Assembly: GCA_021414185.1 (NCBI GenBank)
Contig: JAIOOZ010000548.1
Location: 1-11,114 of the forward strand
Source: Betaproteobacteria bacterium
Lineage (GTDB): Bacteria; Pseudomonadota; Gammaproteobacteria; Burkholderiales; SG8-41
Reading direction: 5' to 3'
DNA length: 11,114 bases
Numbering within the stretch: position 1 is the stretch's first letter; every line of letters starts with the position of its first letter. The notes under the pieces were generated by a model, which made no database searches, was not told the DNA's origin, and saw only the letters and a list, made by a program, of their open reading frames with translations. Of the stretch, positions 1 to 6,816 are shown piece after piece. The position numbers and the translations under genes are program-made.

Positions 1-1144
1 AACCGGCTTCGCGCAGCACTTCGGCGCTGTGCTCGCCGAGCCGCGGTGCCGGGCGCGGCGCATCGGGAATCGAATCCGACCACTGGCTGGGCACCGCCAT
101 GGAACGCAGCGTTCCCTCGCTCGGGTGTTCTACCAGCGAAAAGAAGCCGGTTTCGTTCAAATGCGGGTCTGCCAGCAGGTCTTCGAGCGAATTGAGCGGC
201 ATGACCGGGATGTCGGCCGCGGTCAGCACGCTCAACCACTCGGCGCTGGTGCGTGTCTTGATGTGTTCTGCGACGAACGCGTAGCCTTCCGCGAAATGCT
301 GCGAGCGGTTGGCCTGGCTGGAGAAGCGCGGATCTTTCTCGAACATTTCTTCACGGCCGATGATGCGGAAAAAACTGCGCCACTGCTTGTCGTTGTAGAC
401 CAGCAGGCACAGATAACCGTCTTTTGTTTCGTATGGATTGCGGTGCTCGGCGAGCAGGCGCGGGTAACCCATCGGGCCGAGCGGCGGCTCGAACGTTTTA
501 CCACCCAGGTGTTCGCCCAGCACGAACTGGGTAAGGCTTTCGAACATGGTGACTTCGACGGCCTGGCCGCGGCCGGTGCGCTCGCGATGAAATAGCGCGG
601 TGGTGACGGCAGTTACTGCGTTCAATCCGGTGATGCGGTCAGCCACGGTGGAGGGAACAAAGCGCGGCCGGCCGCCACCTGCCTGCTGGATGACCGACGG
701 CAGCGCAACCATGCCCTGGATCAGATCGTCATAGGCTGGCTTCGCGGCGTAAGGACCCTTTTGGCTGAAGCCGAACGCGCCAACATAGATAATTTTCGGA
801 TTGACCGCACACACGTCTTCGTAGGAGAGCTTCAAACGTGCCATGGCCTGAGGACGCACGTTGTAAATCAGCACGTCGGCGCCGGCGCACAGCCGCAGCA
901 TGGCATCGCGGCCGGCCGGCTGCTTGAGATCGAGCACGATGGAGCGCTTGTTGCGGTTCAGGTGCAGGAAGATATGCCCCATGCCCGCGTGCTTCATGGG
1001 CGCGGAATGGCGCATGTTGTCGCCGTCGCGCGGCTCGACCTTGATGACGTCGGCGCCCAGATCGCCGAGGATCTGCGTCGCGTAGGGGCCGAGGATGACC
1101 GTCGTCAGGTCGATGATCCTGATTCCCGCCAGCGGACCGCTCAT
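1..1144 (-). CDS. Family III (CaiB/BaiF) CoA-transferase, 3' end outside window
   Basis: Probably moves CoA between an acyl-CoA and a free carboxylic acid in the cytoplasm; the substrate cannot be told from sequence. 381 residues are visible and the reading frame runs off the left edge, so a few C-terminal residues are missing (family members are about 400 residues). The N-terminus (MSGPLAGIRIIDLT, then ILGPYATQILGDLGADVIKVE at residues 17-37) is the classic family opening. PAYDDLIQ lies at 136-143. Asp169, in VADRITG, sits at the same position as the catalytic Asp169 of formyl-CoA transferase. GYLCLLVYNDKQW, in the second half, is also typical. The ATG at 1144 is preceded by GGGA with a spacer of about 8 bases. 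The gene is divergent from surE. No partner gene (dehydrogenase, lyase, transporter) lies in the window to suggest the pathway. Family assignment is secure; substrate is open. Confidence 0.93.
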   Translation of the reverse strand, partial: MSGPLAGIRIIDLTTVILGPYATQILGDLGADVIKVEPRDGDNMRHSAPMKHAGMGHIFLHLNRNKRSIVLDLKQPAGRDAMLRLCAGADVLIYNVRPQAMARLKLSYEDVCAVNPKIIYVGAFGFSQKGPYAAKPAYDDLIQGMVALPSVIQQAGGGRPRFVPSTVADRITGLNAVTAVTTALFHRERTGRGQAVEVTMFESLTQFVLGEHLGGKTFEPPLGPMGYPRLLAEHRNPYETKDGYLCLLVYNDKQWRSFFRIIGREEMFEKDPRFSSQANRSQHFAEGYAFVAEHIKTRTSAEWLSVLTAADIPVMPLNSLEDLLADPHLNETGFFSLVEHPSEGTLRSMAVPSQWSDSIPDAPRPAPRLGEHSAEVLREAG

Positions 1145-1279
1145 CGAGGAATTCCCAATATGTTGAAATGCCGGCCCCGTCGCGCGCGGCGGAGGGGCGG
1201 GAAAAACGCCGTATGCTACACCAATCCCGCCGGCATCCTCCGCGTCGCCCGGTACGCGCGATGGGCACTATCCACGGGG

Positions 1280-1306
1280 TTGGGCGCGTAACGCGCATGC
1301 TATAAT
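1280..1306 (+). promoter_or_regulatory. Extended -10 promoter for surE-pcm-nlpD
   Basis: TGCTATAAT (TG at 1298-1299, TATAAT at 1301-1306) is a perfect extended -10 box for a sigma-70 type factor. The best -35 candidate, TTGGGC at 1280-1285, is only 15 bases upstream, so recognition may rest mainly on the extended -10. Transcription would start near 1313 and leave a leader of about 110 bases before surE. I see no convincing hairpin or riboswitch in that leader. Confidence 0.6.
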
Positions 1307-1425
1307 TTCGCACGTAAAATCACCTGTAACGGTCTCGATATCCCCTACGCGATGGTGCATCATTTCCGGCGGCCGCCCCGGCCGCAGCGCAAGCCGAGTT
1401 CGCAACCCACTGCCGGTGTCGCAGC

Positions 1426-2166
1426 ATGCATATTCTGCTGAGTAACGACGACGGTTACTTCGCCCCCGGCCTTGCCATCCTTGCCGCAACGCTGGCGCCC
1501 CTCGGCAAGGTCACGGTAGTTGCCCCCGAACGCGACCGCAGCGGCGCCAGCAATTCACTGACCCTCGATCGTCCGCTGACCGTGCGCAAAGCGGCCAACG
1601 GTTTCTATTACGTCAACGGCACGCCGACCGACTGCGTGCATCTCGCGGTGACCGGCCTGCTCGATGAGCTGCCCGACGTCGTCATTTCCGGCGTCAATCA
1701 CGGCGCGAACATGGGGGACGACACCATATATTCCGGCACGGTGGCGGCGGCGACTGAAGGATTTTTGCTGGGCATCCCGTCGATTGCGATTTCACTGGTT
1801 GCCAACGGCAAAGATCATTTTGTCACCGCGGCGCGCGTTGCCGCCGATATCACGCAACGCTTCATGAAAAAGCCGCCCGGGCAGCCGATGCTGCTCAACG
1901 TCAATGTGCCGGATGTTGAATACGAACGGTTGGGCGGAGTGGAAATCACCCGGCTGGGTAAACGCCACAAGGCCGAGCCGGTCGTCAAGTCGACTACGCC
2001 ACGCGGCGGCACGGTGTACTGGGTGGGGGCAGCGGGTGGTGCGCAGGACGCAGGCGCCGGCACCGATTTCAACGCGGCCGAGCGTTCAGTGGTATCGGTA
2101 ACGCCTTTGCAGATGGACCTCACGCACTTCGTGCAGCTGCCGGCACTCAAGGAATGGTTCGCGTGA
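1426..2166 (+). CDS. surE: 5'/3'-nucleotidase SurE (survival protein)
   Basis: Metal-dependent nucleoside monophosphate phosphatase of the cytoplasm; in the family it dephosphorylates 5'- and 3'-nucleotides and short polyphosphate and supports stationary-phase survival. The 246 residues match the usual length of about 250. The start MHILLSNDDG is canonical. The metal ligands are present: Asp8 and Asp9, Ser39 (in RSGASNSLT) and Asn91 (in GVNHGANMGDD). YSGTVAAATEG at 102-112 is also a family signature. The ATG at 1426 gives the canonical N-terminus, yet there is no clear Shine-Dalgarno sequence before it. It is the first gene of a coupled operon with pcm and nlpD, driven by the extended -10 promoter at about 1301. 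Confidence 0.97.
   Translation: MHILLSNDDGYFAPGLAILAATLAPLGKVTVVAPERDRSGASNSLTLDRPLTVRKAANGFYYVNGTPTDCVHLAVTGLLDELPDVVISGVNHGANMGDDTIYSGTVAAATEGFLLGIPSIAISLVANGKDHFVTAARVAADITQRFMKKPPGQPMLLNVNVPDVEYERLGGVEITRLGKRHKAEPVVKSTTPRGGTVYWVGAAGGAQDAGAGTDFNAAERSVVSVTPLQMDLTHFVQLPALKEWFA
2149..2166 (+). promoter_or_regulatory. Ribosome binding site and GTGA overlap that set the pcm start
   Basis: AAGGA at 2149-2153 abuts an in-frame ATG at 2154, leaving no spacer, but lies 9 bases before GTG at 2163. That GTG overlaps the surE stop as GTGA (2163-2166). The spacing favours GTG, so pcm translation is probably coupled to termination on surE. Confidence 0.6.
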
Positions 2167-2819
2167 GCGAGCGCATTTCAGGCATCGGCATGACCTCGCA
2201 GCGCACGCGCATGCGCATGATAGAGCGTCTGCGCGAGCAGGGCATCGTGAACGAGGCCGTGCTCAACGTGATGAACGAGATTCCGCGCCATATTTTTATC
2301 GAAGACGCGCTGGCGAGCCGCGCCTACGAGGACTTCGCGCTGCCGCTGGGTTTCGGGCAGACCATCTCGCAACCATACATAGTGGCGCGCATGACGGAGC
2401 TGCTGGCGGCCGGCAAGCCGCTCGGCAAGGTGCTGGAAATCGGCACCGGCTGCGGCTACCAGACGGCGATACTCGCGCGCCTGGCGACCGAGGTGTATTC
2501 GGTCGAGCGCATCATGCAGCTGCTGGCCAAGGCGCGCAAGCATTTGCGCGAGTTGCGCGTCAACAACGTCAGGTTCAAACACGCGGACGGTCATATCGGC
2601 ATACCGGAAGGTGCGCCGTTCGACGGCATCATCGTCACCGCTGCGGCGACGCATGTGCCGGCGGCACTCAAAGAACAACTCGCGGTGGGCGGCAGGATGG
2701 TGGTGCCGATGGGAACGCGCGAGCAGTATCTATGCGTGATCGAGCGCGGCGCGCGCGGATTTTCCGAAGCGAAGCTCGATGCTGTGAAATTCGTGCCGAT
2801 GTTGTCGGGGCTGGATTGA
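2163..2819 (+). CDS. pcm: Protein-L-isoaspartate O-methyltransferase
   Basis: Transfers a methyl group from S-adenosylmethionine to isoaspartyl residues in aged proteins, starting their repair in the cytoplasm. From the GTG start the protein has 218 residues, as usual for the family. GIGMTSQRTR near the N-terminus and RAYEDFALPLGFGQTISQPY (53-72), with the active-site GQTISQP loop, are family hallmarks. The SAM-binding motif I is LEIGTGCGYQTA (91-102), followed by VYSVER (111-116), FDGIIVTAA (153-161) and LAVGGRMVVPMG. A reading from ATG at 2154 would add three residues but has no room for its ribosome binding site. The gene overlaps surE by 4 bases and nlpD by 4 bases, a conserved stress-survival arrangement. 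Confidence 0.97.
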   Translation: MSERISGIGMTSQRTRMRMIERLREQGIVNEAVLNVMNEIPRHIFIEDALASRAYEDFALPLGFGQTISQPYIVARMTELLAAGKPLGKVLEIGTGCGYQTAILARLATEVYSVERIMQLLAKARKHLRELRVNNVRFKHADGHIGIPEGAPFDGIIVTAAATHVPAALKEQLAVGGRMVVPMGTREQYLCVIERGARGFSEAKLDAVKFVPMLSGLD

Positions 2820-3763
2820 ACGCGACGCGCTTCGCGTCTGCGTTTGCCGTGCTGGCGATGCTCGCCGGCTGTATGACGGCGCGTCATCCCGCGCCAGTCA
2901 GCGATCGCACGCAACAGACCCCGGTCAAACCCGCCGTGAAGCCCGCACCGGTGGCCGCACCGGTCGCACGCAGCGCCGATCCGCGTCCGGAGTTTTACAC
3001 GGTGAAGAAGGGCGATACGCTGTACACCATCGCGCTCGATCACGGGCTCGACTACAAGGAACTCGCCGAGTGGAACAATCTCGACAATCCCAACGTGATC
3101 CGCGTCGACCAGCAGCTGCGCTTGCGCGCGCCCGCGTCAACGGTCGTCACAGCACCGCTGAAAGCGCCGCCCAAGGTGGAAGGGCGGCCGGTCAGTGGTG
3201 CGCCATCCGTCGCCGGCGCCAACGATGCGATCAAGTCGCAGCCCAAAGGCGTGAAAGTGCCGTATTCGGACCAGGCGCTGGCGCAGCTGTCGGGACAAGT
3301 GCAGACCAAGCCGGTGGTACCACCAGTCGTGCCGCCTGTCGCCAAAACCGAAGTGCGGCCCGATGAGAAGCCGGCGGCCAGCGAAGACGACGACGAAAAA
3401 ATCGATTGGGGATGGCCGGCGACAGGCAAGTTGCTGAGCACATTTAACGAGTCCACCAATTTGAAGGGCATAGGCATTGCCGGCAAGCTGGGCCAGGCCG
3501 TGATCGCCAGTGCGCCGGGAAAAGTGCTGTATAGCGGCGACGGCATACGCGGCTATGGCAAGCTCGTCATCATCAAGCACAACAAAGTGTTCTTGAGCGT
3601 CTACGCGCACAACAGCCAGTTGCTGGTCAAGGAAGGCCAGACCGTGGTCAAAGGGCAGAAAATTGCTGATATGGGCGCGAGCGATTCTGAACAGGTGAAA
3701 CTGCATTTCGAGATCAGGCGTTTCGGCAAACCGATCGACCCCTTGAAGCTGCTGCCGGGCTGA
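2816..3763 (+). CDS. nlpD: NlpD-like lipoprotein: LysM domain plus degenerate LytM (M23) domain
   Basis: Probable outer-membrane lipoprotein that activates a periplasmic amidase (AmiC in E. coli) at the division septum. I place the start at TTG 2816, which overlaps the pcm stop as TTGA and has GGGG five bases upstream. This gives 315 residues and a proper signal peptide ending in the lipobox LAGC, with Cys19 as the lipidated residue. An ATG at 2732 would put 28 extra residues in front of the signal and lie deep inside pcm. LysM spans about 60-104 (FYTVKKGDTLYTIA). A Pro/Lys/Val-rich linker covers about 105-195. The LytM domain spans about 205-312, ending VKLHFEIRRFGKPIDPLKLL. SVYAHN (261-266) and LHFEIR keep two family histidines, but the first zinc motif is lost: the GIDI of E. 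coli NlpD reads GIGI at 218-221. It is therefore likely a catalytically dead activator. The usual next gene, rpoS, is missing. Confidence 0.92.
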   Translation: MNATRFASAFAVLAMLAGCMTARHPAPVSDRTQQTPVKPAVKPAPVAAPVARSADPRPEFYTVKKGDTLYTIALDHGLDYKELAEWNNLDNPNVIRVDQQLRLRAPASTVVTAPLKAPPKVEGRPVSGAPSVAGANDAIKSQPKGVKVPYSDQALAQLSGQVQTKPVVPPVVPPVAKTEVRPDEKPAASEDDDEKIDWGWPATGKLLSTFNESTNLKGIGIAGKLGQAVIASAPGKVLYSGDGIRGYGKLVIIKHNKVFLSVYAHNSQLLVKEGQTVVKGQKIADMGASDSEQVKLHFEIRRFGKPIDPLKLLPG

Positions 3764-3778
3764 TCGTTCGCCGTGCTG

Positions 3779-5746
3779 CTATGCGTGGGTGCGGAACCTC
3801 GCCACCGCGCGCTGAAAATCCGCCGCGTCTCCAGCGCCGGGCTCATTGCAGTAGCGTAGCCGGATATACAAATTGCTGATCGAACCGATTGCCGCCGCGA
3901 GTTCGGGACAGGCGGCCGCAGCGCGTTTGCTGAACGCGTCGGGCCCCTCGCTAGGGTGGCGGACCACGCCGCGCCGCGCAAGGCGCAGGCAAAAGCGTGC
4001 ATATGCCGCGGCCACCGGGTCAGGGCGCTGCACGCGCAGCTTGCGCAACATCAACAGAGCCAGCACCAGGGTAATCACGCCGGTGGCGATGAACATGACC
4101 GTTGCCATGCTTTGCCAGGTCGCGTCGTCGATGCCGATGCGCTGCATGAGGTCGCGCTGGCGCTCCAGCGTGTAGCCGAGGATCACCTGGTTCCACGAAT
4201 TGGCGAACGAGTCCCACGTCAGGCGCGCATTGTGCAGCCAGCGAAATTCGCCGCGCAGCAGTAGCGGCAGCGACTCGCCCTGCGGCACCGCCGCGACCGC
4301 GCCGGCTTGCACGCGGGCAGGGGAGACTGCCGCTGTCGGGTCGATGCGCGTCCAGCCCTGGTCGGCGAACCACACTTCCACCCACGCATGCGCATCGGCC
4401 TGGCGCACGATCATGTAATTGCCCACGGTATTGAGTTCGCCGCCCTGGTAGCCGGTCACCACGCGCGCGGGAACGCCGGCTGCGCGCATGAGCACCGCGA
4501 AGCTCGACGCATAGTGTTCGCAGTAGCCCGCACGCGTTGTAGTCAGGAATTCATCGACCGGATTGGAACCGAGGAGCGGCGGAGTCGTCGTGTATGAAAA
4601 ATTCTGATTGCGAAACATGCCGAGTACGTTGTTTACGTATGTGCGGTCATCGACCGCGTTTTTGCGCATGTTGCGCGCGAGTTCACGCGTCAGTGGATTG
4701 GAAGTTCCAGGCAGGCGCAGCGCGCGCTGCCGCTCATAATCCGGCAAGTCGGTGGCGTCGCGGTAGCGCAGATGCGAAATCATGTCGTAGCGCAGGCGGT
4801 TGGTGAGCTGTGATTGAAACAACAGCTGAAAGTCGTTGGTCATGATGCTGCGCGGCGGTACCTTCGAGGGCAAATCGAGCGCAAACAGCCACCGCTTGCC
4901 GTGGGGTTCGACGGTGACGGTGTATTCGACAGCAGCATCGAGCGGTTCGTAAACGCGCGCCGGTACATAGGGAATGCGTGGCGCGCTCCAGGTGTAACCG
5001 TCGAAATCCCACATCACCGGCCCGCGCCAGTACAGCTGCTGGGTCGGCGGCGGGGCCGCCGACTCGAAATTGACGCGAAAAGCGACGGCATCGGACGACA
5101 GAAGGTTGCTGACGCTGCCGGGCGACATGTCTTCGGACAGACCGGTCACGCCGGAAAACGCGTCCTGCGGCATGCCCCACAATGGGCCCTGCACGCGCGG
5201 AAACAGCAGGAACAGCACCAGCATCAGCGGCGCCGCCTGCAGCAGCATGACACCCGCGGTGCGCAGCTGGTAGCGATATCCGCCCTGGCGCGTGCGGAAC
5301 TGGAAACCCACCATGGTGGCGGTGATGATCCATATCGCGCCCAGCATGAAGACCGCGGTCGGGATTGATTGCGAATACAGAAAATTGGTAATGACCAGGA
5401 AGTAGGCGATGAAGATGAGCACCATGGCGTCCCGCAGCGTCGCCATTTCCATCAGCTTCAGCGCGAGCATCACCATCAGCAGGGCGATACCGGAGTCGCG
5501 GCCGAGGATGCGCCCATAGGTGATGTAAATGCCGCCCAGCGCGCCCGCCGCGATCAGCAGCAGCAGCCATTGGCGCGGCAGCCTGAGCGCGTAGAGCGCT
5601 GCGTAGCCGCGCCATGCCATCAACATTGCGACCAGCACGATGATCCACCAGGGCAGGCGTTCGGCGTGGGGTGCGGCGACGAGCGCCAGCGAGCCCAGCA
5701 GCCACGCGACGTGGCGCAGGTGAAATCTGTCGAGAGCGGTGCTCAC
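3779..5746 (-). CDS. tgpA: TgpA-like membrane transglutaminase (DUF3488 - transglutaminase core - DUF4129)
   Basis: Inner-membrane protein with a periplasmic transglutaminase-like domain. TgpA is essential in Pseudomonas aeruginosa; its substrate is unknown and an envelope role is inferred. The start is GTG at 5746, overlapping the DUF58 stop as GTGA with AGGG nine bases upstream, giving 655 residues. The frame continues open far upstream, but that part is only an out-of-frame reading of the DUF58 gene. Hydrophobic segments lie at about 12-26, 33-47, 59-75, 86-100, 107-123, 130-147 and 166-183. The transglutaminase core holds the triad Cys409 (RAGYCEHYASSFAVLMRAAG), His453 (ADAHAWVEVWF) and Asp469 (RIDPTAAVSP). 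One more membrane segment lies at about 547-567, then a cytoplasmic DUF4129-like tail. It is the last gene of the moxR-DUF58-tgpA operon and converges on nlpD with 15 bases between stops and no visible terminator. Confidence 0.94.
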   Translation of the reverse strand: MSTALDRFHLRHVAWLLGSLALVAAPHAERLPWWIIVLVAMLMAWRGYAALYALRLPRQWLLLLIAAGALGGIYITYGRILGRDSGIALLMVMLALKLMEMATLRDAMVLIFIAYFLVITNFLYSQSIPTAVFMLGAIWIITATMVGFQFRTRQGGYRYQLRTAGVMLLQAAPLMLVLFLLFPRVQGPLWGMPQDAFSGVTGLSEDMSPGSVSNLLSSDAVAFRVNFESAAPPPTQQLYWRGPVMWDFDGYTWSAPRIPYVPARVYEPLDAAVEYTVTVEPHGKRWLFALDLPSKVPPRSIMTNDFQLLFQSQLTNRLRYDMISHLRYRDATDLPDYERQRALRLPGTSNPLTRELARNMRKNAVDDRTYVNNVLGMFRNQNFSYTTTPPLLGSNPVDEFLTTTRAGYCEHYASSFAVLMRAAGVPARVVTGYQGGELNTVGNYMIVRQADAHAWVEVWFADQGWTRIDPTAAVSPARVQAGAVAAVPQGESLPLLLRGEFRWLHNARLTWDSFANSWNQVILGYTLERQRDLMQRIGIDDATWQSMATVMFIATGVITLVLALLMLRKLRVQRPDPVAAAYARFCLRLARRGVVRHPSEGPDAFSKRAAAACPELAAAIGSISNLYIRLRYCNEPGAGDAADFQRAVARFRTHA

Positions 5747-6780
5747 GACTTTTTGCCCTGAAACAGCGCCAGCGCCTCGAGACAGTGCTCGCGCTGCGCG
5801 TCGCCGGGCGCAGGCGGCAGCGTAATGCCGGGCAGGCGCATGCCGAAACTTAGCGCCGCGGCGTGCGCATCGACCACCCACCGCGCGAGACGCGACAGCC
5901 TCGCCTCGACGCCCAGCGTGTCGGGCGTAGCGGTCCAATCCAGCCATAATTCGCTGGCGGCGCGGCCGCTGAACTGCTTGGTAAGCAGCGCGTCCCCGCG
6001 TGCGGCGGCTTTCCACGCGATGTGGCGCGGCGAATCGCCGGGGTGGTAGGAGCGCAGTCCTGCGAAATCTTCCTGGCCCGCGCCGTGGGTGACGCCGGTG
6101 GCATCGTGCGATTCGGCCTGCGGCAGCGGCACCCGGCCGGGCTCGGGGCGAGGGTAAACAATGCAGTGCATATCGAGCTCGGCATACGCCCACGCGTAAC
6201 AAAGACCGAGCGGAAAATGGGTAAAAATCGTAAACCGGCCGGGGCGCAGTACACCGCAGTGCGGCGCCGGCACCGGCACGCCGACACTGGTCGATTGCTG
6301 CGCCGGTACGTCGGCGTAAATGACGGGGGTCTCGGACTCGCCGCGCGTGATGCCGATGCTGTAGCGATCGAGTGCGCCCGGGTTGTCGATGATCAGTGTG
6401 AAACGCGCGGTGTCGCCGGCGTAGACCGGCAGCACGCGGCCGGCGGCAATCCGCAGCCGGGCCAGATTGCGAAACGTGTGCAGTATCGAGTTGACGCCGA
6501 GCCCACCCAGCAAAAACGTGAGGACGAAGCCGAGGCTCAGGTTGTAATTGATCGAGCCGGTGAGCATCAGCGCGAGCGAGCCGACGAACAGCATGCCGTG
6601 GCGCGACGGCAGGATGAAAATACGCCTCTGCACCAGCTCGAGGCTGGTCGTTGCGGGCCCGCCAAGCTGAAACAGCCAGCGATCGACGTACGCGCGAAGC
6701 GCCCGGAAGGGCGCGAGTAGAGGAGAGACGAGAGGCGACAGACGAGAGGCGGAAAGCAAAAAACCAGCGAAGCGAGACAT
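5743..6780 (-). CDS. DUF58 protein of the MoxR module
   Basis: Membrane-anchored protein of unknown biochemical role that accompanies MoxR ATPases and transglutaminases. From ATG 6780 (AGGGGG six bases upstream) it has 345 residues; a GTG at 6795 in the same frame would add five. Two hydrophobic stretches follow the N-terminus (about 62-76 and 80-102, the second within INYNLSLGFVLTFLLGGLG). The DUF58 signature FAGLRSYHPGDSPRHIAWKA is at 239-258. The N-terminus is odd: residues 10-20 (SASRLSPLVSP) are encoded by a tandem 14-base repeat that also occurs after alaC. The more family-like sequence starts around FRALRAYVDRWLFQL (25-39), so the leading segment looks like a repeat-derived addition. 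A palindrome covers the ribosome binding site and start codon. Confidence 0.93.
   Translation of the reverse strand: MSRFAGFLLSASRLSPLVSPLLAPFRALRAYVDRWLFQLGGPATTSLELVQRRIFILPSRHGMLFVGSLALMLTGSINYNLSLGFVLTFLLGGLGVNSILHTFRNLARLRIAAGRVLPVYAGDTARFTLIIDNPGALDRYSIGITRGESETPVIYADVPAQQSTSVGVPVPAPHCGVLRPGRFTIFTHFPLGLCYAWAYAELDMHCIVYPRPEPGRVPLPQAESHDATGVTHGAGQEDFAGLRSYHPGDSPRHIAWKAAARGDALLTKQFSGRAASELWLDWTATPDTLGVEARLSRLARWVVDAHAAALSFGMRLPGITLPPAPGDAQREHCLEALALFQGKKS
6723..6752 (+). repeat. Tandem 14-bp repeat, copy A (two units plus GG)
   Basis: GAGAGACGAGAGGC (6723-6736) is followed directly by GACAGACGAGAGGC (6737-6750), differing at one base, then GG. The same 30 bases with a single mismatch recur at 11040-11069. 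On the minus strand this stretch is read as DUF58 codons 10-20. Because the unit is 14 bases, the two copies are translated in different frames. Confidence 0.85.
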
Positions 6781-6816
6781 GGTTTTCCCCCTCACTCCTC
6801 TCGCCTCACCCCTCTC
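6723..6816. repeat. Long imperfect palindrome across the moxR-DUF58 junction
   Basis: The outer arms 6723-6752 and 6787-6816 can pair at 24 of 30 positions in the minus-strand RNA, two of them G-U. A perfect 7-base inner stem joins AAAACCA (6760-6766) with TGGTTTT (6780-6786). The loop (6767-6779) carries part of the DUF58 start codon. The structure touches the moxR stop codon (6815-6817) and includes the DUF58 Shine-Dalgarno sequence in one arm. It could control DUF58 translation or shape the junction between the two genes; which one cannot be read from sequence. Confidence 0.65.

Noticed and set aside
29..595. Long plus-strand open frame at the left edge
   Set aside because: Antisense to the CoA-transferase, whose minus-strand frame has strong family motifs throughout.
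1174..1198. GC-rich inverted repeat GCCCC...GGGGC considered as a terminator
   Set aside because: No T-tract follows it on either strand in the correct position, and it lies between divergent genes where no terminator is needed.
3764..3778. Terminator between the convergent nlpD and transglutaminase genes
   Set aside because: Only 15 bases separate the stop codons and no GC-rich stem with a T-tract can be seen.
4734..5705. 323-codon minus-strand open frame inside the transglutaminase gene
   Set aside because: His/Arg/Ala-rich frame-shifted reading of the transmembrane region of the real gene; typical of GC-rich coding DNA.
5747..6202. Upstream extension of the transglutaminase frame by about 150 residues
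   Set aside because: It is an Arg/Ala-rich out-of-frame reading of the DUF58 gene. The DUF58 frame has clear family motifs there, and GTG 5746 has an overlap and a ribosome binding site.
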